From Mermis nigrescens (taxonomy: Eukaryota; Nematoda; Enoplea; Mermithida; Mermithidae), in contig JAVLUZ010000627.1 of NCBI GenBank assembly GCA_036768485.1, positions 552,955 to 616,954 of the forward strand: a stretch of DNA of 64,000 nt, in the 5' to 3' direction. Both the position numbers and the translations under genes were made by a program. Each line of letters starts with the position of its first letter. The stretch's first letter is position 1. The notes below the pieces were generated by a model. The model ran no database searches and had not been told where the DNA came from. It was given only the letters and a program-made list of their open reading frames with translations. Shown in pieces: positions 56,609 through 64,000 of this stretch.

Positions 56609-56931
56609 GTAGGTAGGTACGTCGTGCAGTTGCTCCATCTCATTTCCACGTCAAACTCTTTCAGGATGGGACAAGTTTTGGGCTCAGACTTGGATTTCAA
56701 AGGATTTTCGCTAAAGCTAGTAATATCAAGCAGCGCGACTCACCCATTTTACTGTGAAATTTCTTCCCATTTAGTGCATTTCCAGGACTTCATTATAATG
56801 GGGGTTCATCGAGAAGGGCATATAAGAATGTTGGAATCATACACTCCTGTTTTGAAAAATTTAATCAAGGGAATATTATAATCGTCGTAATCTTGCCAAG
56901 GAGGATTTTCAAGAAACCGATTAGTGGCGCT

Positions 56932-57191
56932 CACACCTGGGCGTAGGGGATTTGGGGGGTATGCACCCCCAGAAACAAAAATACCCCCCCAGAAATCTAA
57001 ATACCCCCAGAATTCAATTTTTGAAAATTTTTTCCGTCTTTTTTCGCAATTTTTTGATGCCAATGGATAGTGCTTGATGAGAAACGTCGAAAAATTGTGT
57101 TTTTATCGCCATACCACCATTTTTAAGGCCATTTTTTGACCTTCAAAAATTCTTGCACCCCCCCCCAGAATTTTCTTGCTGCCCACGTATG
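56932..57191. mobile_element. Family B hAT-type MITE inside the decayed gene
   Basis: The element runs from CACACCTGGGC to GCCCACGTATG, flanked by the perfect 8-bp duplication GTGGCGCT. Ignoring it, the surrounding minus-strand frame is uninterrupted. Confidence 0.95.
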
Positions 57192-57573
57192 GTGGCGCTG
57201 AATGTTAGGGAACTTTCAGGAAATCGGTTGGAGTGCCTTATTAGGTCGCATTGCCTCCTCAGCGAGTCGTCCAAGATCACTGCTAGTTTTCTTGGGGAAT
57301 TTGTTCCAAGTCCAACATAACTTACTCCCCACGCATGGAATTGCGATCGAAAAAATCCATCTCGGCTTGAATTTTTGATTTTTCCGCGATTTCATCCTTT
57401 CAGACCTTCCCAGAATTTGCTACCTGCTGTTTTAAATTCTCGACGAATTCCTCAAAAGATGGGGCGATTTTTATATAACGGCTTTTAGAGACTCTTGTCA
57501 GAATCACGCTGTCTTGAGCTTCCTTAACCATGACGGACTCACTGGAAAAGGAAAAGTTTTAGAAAATTTAACT

Positions 57574-57996
57574 CGACTTCGATAATAATACACAAATATT
57601 TATATATGTTGCACGAACGTGTAAATAAATAAGGCAAACGAAGCCCAAAAAGTTCGGGCTTATCAGCTTAAAAAGTTTGCTTAAATCTATTCTAGCAGTC
57701 TTTCCAGATCCACCTTGAGAAATTTCAATTTTTTTTCTGGGGACCCTTGTTGAAAGTATTCATATTTTAAGGGTTTTGGAGGACTAGTCCCTACCATATA
57801 TGTTTTTGGGGAGGAGGGTTTGTGTGGGGTACCCCCGAATAGATACTGATCCCCCAAATAGCTGCGCTGCGACCCATAAAATTGTTATTTTTTTGTAAAA
57901 TTGCAACAACTGTCTTTTTAAGAATTTTTTGCTTATTTTTTCGCTCAAAGTCTCAAATTTTCGGCGCTTCGCGCCATGTACATATTTTTTGACTAT
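57574..57996. other. Gene-free stretch with one hairpin 13-mer
   Basis: No coding signal. GGCGCTTCGCGCC at 57,963-57,975 lies in family C-like text that is cut by the family I element. Confidence 0.4.
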
Positions 57997-58004
57997 ATTC
58001 TGTC

Positions 58005-58858
58005 TAGTGTTGTAAAAGATAAGGATTTTTTGCAAGATAAAAGATGAAGATAAAGTTGAAATTTTAAAATTTAAAAGATAAAGATAAAGATAAAAAATTA
58101 AAAAAGATAAAGATAATTTGCAAGATAAAGGAACCAAAAAGATAAAGATAAAGTGTACATATATGAATATGGTCGCCTGGACCCAGGAGGATGATGTTTG
58201 TGAAGTGCGATAAACGAGAGTGGATGATGTAAAGCAGCCAACTGAATGCCCTAATTTTTCCATCTGGGATCAAAGAGGTGATAGGCATTAAGCACACAAA
58301 AATATATGTTTAGGGTTTGCCCGCGGTATCTGACTGACCCACCTACTACTGGCAGACAGCAAGTCACTTCTTTCTTTTCACGAGCATCAAAACCCTGCTC
58401 TGTGCGGCCTGTACAAAGTATAGTCGCAACAGTTATTGATTTTCTCATATTTCTCTATGTTCCCTAGGCTTGGACTTAGATTAACGTGGGTGCTAGTAGT
58501 ACTCCTGCTTCGATTGGCATCACTTCCGCTTACTTATGTTGATATACAGGCATTAGTTTAAGCCGCACGCCATAGGGTTTGAACAATCGTTTTTTTATTT
58601 TCTTGTATCAGTAAAACTTGAATGCTTCTAAATATTTCACGTCAAATCTGCATTTTGGATTACATGCTAACTTATGTACATAAGTACTTTATCTTTTTTG
58701 CAAAATAAATTCCTATCAAAAAGATAAAGATAAAGATAAAGATAGACTGTGGTTTTAAAGATTAAGATAAAAATCCGTCAAGATAAAGATAGAGATATCT
58801 TTATCTTTATCTTTATCTTGCTAAAAAGATAAAGATAAAGACATCTTTTACAACACTA
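58005..58858. mobile_element. Family I hAT-type element, copy 2, inverted relative to copy 1
   Basis: The element runs from TAGTGTTGTAAAAGATAAGG to AAGACATCTTTTACAACACTA, flanked by the perfect 8-bp duplication ATTCTGTC (57,997-58,004 and 58,859-58,866). The interior matches copy 1 in reverse complement. Confidence 0.95.
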
Positions 58859-59041
58859 ATTCTGTCACATGCTTTCAAAGGTTTTTCTGTCCTTATGTCA
58901 TAAGGAGCATTGACCGAAACATAAAAAACAGTGTTTTTGACGTGTATCCATCGTTTTTTAGCCCAAAAAAGGCAGTTAAAAGATTTTTGGGTCTAATCTC
59001 CCTTCCCCTCAATTCACAATCTGTACATGTATGGTCTCAAA

Positions 59042-59299
59042 CATAGGTGGGCGGCACCAAAATTCTAGGAGAAAGTGCAATATTTTTCATAGGTCAAAAA
59101 ATAACCTCAAAAATGTTGGTATGGCGAACAACCACCATTTTTCAAAGTTCCTCATCGAGCACTATCCCTTGGCATCAAAAAATTGCGAAAAAAACAAAAA
59201 ATAAAAATTGACTTATGGGGGGTTATTTTGGTTTCTGAGGGCTATTTATCTTTCTCGGGGCGGGGTGCATACCTCCTGAATCCCCCACGCCCAGGTGTG
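59042..59299. mobile_element. Family B MITE
   Basis: It starts CATAGGTGGGCGGCACC and ends GCCCAGGTGTG. The octamers GTCTCAAA and GTCCCATC match at only 5 of 8. It abuts a family C-like end (GTACATGTATG at 59,033). Confidence 0.75.
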
Positions 59300-59866
59300 G
59301 TCCCATCCCCACAGCTGCGCCCCTGGGTTTGATTGAGGAAGTTTCTGAAAAAAATGTTCGTTTTTAATGTCTTCTGATTCGATCTTACCCTGCTTTCCCT
59401 TTTCCCTTTGCTGCTCTTAGTCAGTTGGCTTGAAAATCCGTTTTTCAAAAAAGTTTTGCGCCCTTATTGATTTTCGGACAATGTGGTGTCGCTCAATTTC
59501 AATATGCCTTTTTTAGAAAATAATTTTGCTATTTTTAGATGTGCCTGTTTTGCTTATCCAATGGTTTCATGAAAAATTGACCCTTTTTGTTTCAGGGGAG
59601 CATCGTGAAAGATATAAAATACACATTAGAATATTTATTCATAGTACGTTCAATATGAATGAAGAGGACATAGCGGCATTTGACGCTTGAGCGAGAGGGG
59701 CAATTTTGTGGAGTTGAAAAATTGTAACAGGGGTCGAAAAGTGCGGAGGGCGAAAAAACTTTGCGACGATTTTCATAGAGTTGAATGGAAAACATTTTGT
59801 AGAATAAAAAATTGGGAAAAAATATTTAAACAAATCGGGACTTTGTAACTCTTTTGGATTCTGGGA
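59300..59866. other. Intergenic, nothing recognised
   Basis: AT-rich; no supported feature. Confidence 0.35.
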
Positions 59867-60514
59867 GTAGTAAGTAGTGATCGACCGGGGCGACTTTTTT
59901 GGCCGGGGCCGGGGCGGTACCGGGGCTGGAAACAACCGCGCCCCGGCCCGGGGCCGGGGCCGGGGCTGGCCGGGGTCAGACAAGGAAAATATTATTGCAT
60001 GACACATACTTGGGGTGGGGGGCATAGGAAAGAAATAATGAGCGATTGCTCCATTCAGTAGTAAATGGCTTTTCATATCAAGTTTTATTACTATTTATGT
60101 CACAAGAAACAAATTTAGTCTAGTGTTTCATTGTCTGAATCATCAATAAGGTCTATGTCGCTGCTATTAGCACACTCTGTGTCATTCGAATCTTAGCTAC
60201 GGCTACTGCTGCTGTAGCAATTGGATGCAATAGGTATTCGATGTAATAAATGAGACATCACACATTCCCTCCCATATGGGGAGGGGTATTACCCCCTCAG
60301 GGTCCAAGACACAAGTCACTGTCAGACGATTTTTGGTGAAAACCTTTTGAATTTTTTGAACTTAATTTTTTAGTGTGGCAAAAGTGTACCTAACTATTAG
60401 AATTTCACGAAGTGATACATTATTTTATTATGTGAGCTAGAGTAAATAGATAAACTATCACTATAAAACATGCATGTAATCGCTTAAAATTTTATGAGGT
60501 TCCTCAGTATACTT

Positions 60515-60735
60515 ACATGTAACGGCTGGAAATCTAGGGTAGGGGTCCCGCGCCATTTTTAGAAGGAGGGGTTAGCGACTAGATCAAAAATGGTAAAAAC
60601 GCATAAAAATAGCCAAAAAAGCACAGGCTTTCGCCAAAAAATGGGGGAGGGTGGTTAAATATTTTCTGACTTTCAAGGAAGTTCGGGGCTTCAAAGCGGA
60701 GATGGGGGATGGCCCAAATCCTCTGTCACATGTAT
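60515..60735. mobile_element. Family E-like MITE inside family H
   Basis: The left end is CATGTAACGGCTGG and the right end is CTCTGTCACATG. The body resembles 41,247-41,479. The flanking octamers match poorly (TATACTTA and TATATTCC). Confidence 0.6.
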
Positions 60736-60849
60736 ATTCCTCGGCTATTTTCAGGGGAAGGGGGTAAGCGGCTCCATTTTGCAGCCGCTTACCCCCCCCT
60801 TTGAAAATCTTTCAAATGGTAGAATTTTCAATAAGGAATTCTACACCTT

Positions 60850-61665
60850 TTTACAGTTTTTGTTCTTCAAAAATCTTTGTACATGTACAAAGACGGTCCT
60901 GAAACGTCTATTTACATCAGCAAAAATCTTCCCCGAATACAAAAAGACCGTGCTTCTAAATGTGATAATTCGGCCTGAATTTAGTTGATAGTTCGGCGCG
61001 AAGTGCCGAAATTTTTTTGAGCTTCTGATGGAATTCACACATAAAACTCGACTGAGAAAGCTAAAACAACTTGTGCTACAAAATGAGAAATATTACAAAA
61101 ATTGTAATATGCGAATTAAATCTTGTAATAAGCAACACTGCGCTTAGAATGGAAAAATGGAAAAATGTCAAATATTCAGGAACCCAAAAATTAGCCAAAT
61201 ACACTACTAAAGGTCGAAAAACTATGTTCTACTACCACACTGAAATCGTTACTGTACCATATTAAAGTATACAAAAATTTACATGTACAAAAGAGTGTTT
61301 TTTGTATTCGCCAAAGATTTTTCCCGATGTACAAAGACCAGGACTATCTTTGTACATGTACAAAGATTTTTGGGAAGATAAAAACTGTAAAAAGGTATAA
61401 AATTCCAAAAATTTTTGGGCATTTCCCTCCGATATGAAAAATTGTCTGTCCTATACATCTTTTAAATGGCAAAATTTAAATTTAGAATGCAGAAATGTCA
61501 AATTTTAGGCGCTTCGCGCCGTTTTGAGACAATTTTAGTAATTCTTGGCGTTAGAAACTCAGAAATTAGCTAAAATATACAATTAAAAGTCAAAAGACCC
61601 TGTTTTGCCACTAATTTTCTGGTCCTCCAAATTGGGATTTCACCCCTCCCTCAACTCTGGACCCT
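60850..61665. repeat. Family F-like and GAGGGGT-type repeat fragments inside family H
   Basis: TTTGTACATGTACAAAGA occurs twice (60,887 and about 61,352), with CCCGATGTACAAAGACC, a perfect hairpin 13-mer at 61,508-61,520 and a GGGATTTCACCCCTCC end at 61,633. Boundaries are not resolved. Confidence 0.5.
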
Positions 61666-62262
61666 AGGAAACTATTTGAGACATATTTAGTTTATCGGAT
61701 CGGACGCAATTCTGCAGCGTAGTTTATATTCGCCTATAATTAACCTCGGTCCTAATAACTATTACACAGGAAACGCGTTTTAAAGCACACGGTTCCCATT
61801 CAAATGAATGTAAAAGTGTTTTTTGTAGAAATAGTTTGTTAAAAACGTACAATTTCTAACTAGAAATAGAACGTATTTGTCAACTCTAAATCTTTTAGCC
61901 ATAGCTATGAATGAATGAGTTAAAAGTAGCATTTAGTTTAAATAAGTTAAGTGGAGGAATCGAAAATATGCAGATTTTCCTGAACATTCATTCATTAAAA
62001 GCTCATTTATACACAGTAGAAAACTTATGACAAGGACTAAGTAAGTATACATATGGTCTAATCAGTACAGTTCTCAAAATTAACACTTGCTCATTGATAA
62101 ATAAGTGCCAGTATCACAGCCTGTACAAAATACGAATTACACTAAATTTTTTCCCGGCCCCGGCCATTTTTTGACCTTGCCCCGGCCAGGGCCGGGGATG
62201 CTGAAAAATGGCCGGGGATTGCCGGGGCCGGGGCCGGGCCCCGGTCGATCACTAGTAGTAAG

Positions 62263-64000
62263 GTCTGTTTCAATAGGACGCATGTGTTATAACATAGCCT
62301 GTGTTATAGCATAGGCGGAGGGGGCGTGGCTTTCTCGCTCAGGGCGCAATGCTGTAACATAGGCTGTGTTGTACCATGGGGGCCTCGCCCGGACCTGCCC
62401 GGGGAGGAAGCGCGCACCAGCTCAGTGACAGGGGGAAATTTCCCTGGGGGAAAAATTGAAAGAGCTATAAGTCAAGAACCAGCTACTTCTGGGGTACAGA
62501 TCTACCCCACGTTCACATGCGGTGGAATGGGCAGCCGGTACTTCAATATATAATTTTCTATTGATTTATCAACCGCCATTTATCACAATCTTTCGATTTC
62601 CTTCAGTAATCGCTACTTACTTCGCTGAGTCTCTAAAAAGCCTCTTATTCTCGCAGTATGAAATTTAGTTTCCGTGTTTCAACCAAGATTTTGGAGCACA
62701 ACAAAACAAAGAAACAACGAAAAGAATTACGTCAGCGATAAGCAATAAACGCAAATTTTGTGCAACTACGAAAAGGCAACGCTGGATGGTGCCTCAGCTT
62801 CAGCAGGAGCAGCTGAATTGGGGAGGATCCAAAACTTCCTAATGAATAAAAAATGCTAGAATATTGATTTTAAGAATAAAAAACAATATTTTTCAACGTT
62901 TAACGTCGAGCGCAATCAATTAGTACGGAGCCACTGAAAAACGAAAAAACAACACAATATTATTCTAGAGATTTTCGGTATTGAGAGAAAGTTGGGCAGG
63001 TGGGGGTCTATTTGATTAGAGAATCCAGATCCCACCAAACGTGTTCTTGACAGCAGGTGGAGGTGGAAGTGCTGGGCTTAACCTTCTTGGGAATTGTTGT
63101 CTTATGGTGCTGGTACCAGAATTTTTGACCTATTGCAGTTTGAGCGTTTTTTAGTGACTTTTTGACGTAAAAGAATCAGTTTTCGTGAGGCTCAGCATCG
63201 AAAAGTAGTATTTCCGATTTATTCTACTTTATCGAATTGGTTTAAAATTTTTAAATTCTGTTTCAATCAGAAAACGCTAAAATAATTTTTTTGACATATA
63301 AACGTTTTTAAGCGTAAACGGAGGAAACATTGCAACAATGCCTATTTCTAAAAGAGGAAACTTTTTATCTTGAAACTAAGATGTAAAATTTTTAGGTATC
63401 TGAATTCAGTTTATTGTCTCAGTTTTTCAGTTATAAACTTTTTGCCTAGACAGCTAGTCCTTTTTTAACACGATGTAATATCAGCAATACATTCAATAAA
63501 TTATTCAAAGCCGCCTCTGCGGTCAGTGAGAAATAAACAGAGAAAATTAGTAATCATTTTCCGTCCGGTTATATTAGCACAGGAGCATTTAAATCACACG
63601 AGATATTAGCTGTTGAACGATTTCGGATTTAAAAGAGCACAGTAAGGGTATCAATAAGCGTTATTTCGGCCCATCGCGCGTCTTTAACGTAATTTTCGGT
63701 CAGTACATTTGCTTTTGCTGTAAATGGCTAATCACATTCAGGTTTTCGTATCCAGACAGATCTAAAAAGATACGCAAATGTAAGTTATGAAATAAAAAAA
63801 TCCAACATGCAAGACAAATGACGTTAAAAATTAAATTATATAGTAAAATTCGACAAATAAGCAAAATTCATTCCGCAAAAGGACAAAAGCAGACTCGGCA
63901 TAGTGAGTACATATGGAAACAGAATATAACCCAGACGTACGCATAATGATTTCTCCGGATTAGTCTTAATTTTCAAAATTGACTTTTATATTTCAGATTG
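62263..64000. other. Intergenic to window end, nothing recognised
   Basis: At 62,280-62,420 a short GC-rich patch repeats CATAGCCTGTGTTATA-like text. The remainder is AT-rich without a supported gene, RNA or repeat boundary. Confidence 0.4.

Larger units (their letters stand above)
55404..57531 (-). pseudogene. Unrecognised decayed coding region, about 340 codons, intronless, split by two MITEs
   Basis: On the minus strand a frame opens MVKEAQDSVILTRVSKSRYI and continues IAPSFEEFVENLKQQVANSG. After one TGA it reads KDEIAEKSKIQAEMDFFDRN. After a frameshift it reads SYVGLGTNSPRKLAVILDDS through FPESSLTFSATNRFLENPPW, straight across the target site of a family B MITE, to NIPLIKFFKTGVYDSNILIC. 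Three stops later it reads DITSFSENPLKSKSEPKTCP and EFDVEMRWSNCTTY. Beyond a family I element it continues MLNYFVPPENLCRNLSGNFY, FPDSHKQIVR, LKQLILSASWAIAYYFLQNN and VVEKLAIRRSERFSRFW, ending with TAA at 55,404-55,406. Most premature stops are TGA, consistent with CGA-to-TGA decay. I do not recognise the family. It could be a retrocopy, a transposon-borne gene or an integrated foreign gene. Confidence 0.7.
59875..62254. mobile_element. Family H hAT-type element, 2.4 kb, with CCGGGGC subterminal arrays
   Basis: The ends are TAGTGATCGACCGGGGC and GCCCCGGTCGATCACTA, flanked by the perfect 8-bp duplication GTAGTAAG (59,867-59,874 and 62,255-62,262). About 100 bp at each end is built from GGCCGGGGC-type units, strikingly GC-rich against the AT-rich surroundings. 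The interior contains family E- and F-like repeats (about 60,515-60,735 and 60,855-61,400) and no recognisable transposase. Confidence 0.93.

Noticed and set aside
56306..56881. 191-codon open frame with LYLYLLV repeats
   Set aside because: Most of it is translation of family I GATAAA arrays; it then runs into the decayed gene on the wrong strand.
59639..60076. 145-codon proline/arginine-rich open frame
   Set aside because: It crosses the family H terminus and its CCGGGG array; the composition is explained by the array.

Overview
This is eukaryotic (animal, most likely arthropod) nuclear DNA: AT-rich, intron-containing and packed with transposon remnants. Two conserved genes, both on the + strand, anchor it. 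The 3' end of a calcineurin A (PP2B catalytic subunit) gene occupies 2,144-8,036: three exons carry the calmodulin-binding segment, the linker and the autoinhibitory segment, and the catalytic exons lie upstream of the window. A complete Arl8 small-GTPase gene has six coding exons between 34,720 and 54,677. It encodes 187 residues spread over 20 kb, with exon phases and splice sites that all agree. The species cannot be fixed from the sequence. An insect or other arthropod fits the mix of LINE with RNase H, Penelope, tRNA-SINE and hAT MITEs, but this is inference.

Almost everything else is mobile DNA. The clearest signal is a large set of short, non-autonomous elements with terminal inverted repeats and 8-bp target-site duplications (TSDs), the footprint of hAT-type transposition. 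I label the families here for cross-reference: A (TIR CAGGCACGTAGCTG), B (CAYACSTGGGC, about 15 copies of about 265 bp), C (CATACATG), D (CAGTGGCGGATCCAGG), E (CATAY...GTAAC), F (CAGTGTTTTTTTGT), G (TAGTGATGAAACGG), H (TAGTGATCGACCGGGGC), I (TAGTGTTGTAAAAGAT), J (CARKGTTGCCAGG) and K (a near-perfect long palindrome starting ACAGTGCTCGCC). Perfect or 7-of-8 TSDs can be read directly for most copies, and many are nested. Other mobile DNA: a foldback element with 9-bp TSD (10,745-12,062), a TRIM-like miniature LTR element (17,593-18,108), a tRNA-derived SINE with 11-bp TSD (1,691-2,006), a Penelope fragment (4,992-5,504), a 5.0-kb LINE with 14-bp TSD (24,365-29,365), a second 5'-truncated LINE (49,736-51,469) and a decayed hAT transposase (about 22,060-23,429).

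Layout: 1-8,060 calcineurin 3' end with TE-filled introns; 8,060-34,650 intergenic TE mosaic including the foldback, TRIM, hAT pseudogene and LINE; 34,657-55,290 Arl8; 55,404-57,531 (minus) an unrecognised, decayed, intronless coding region of about 340 codons broken by two MITEs; 57,540-64,000 more MITEs including the 2.4-kb GC-rich-ended family H element.

Most worth a second look: the 13-mer GGCGCGAAGCGCC (containing the GCGAAGC mini-hairpin core), perfect at least 14 times in otherwise dissimilar repeats; strong clustering of GTGTAAA in the apparently non-TE DNA around both genes; family B elements inserting in tandem at one 8-bp site inside another family B copy; family-specific subterminal motif arrays in families G-J; and the unidentified decayed gene.
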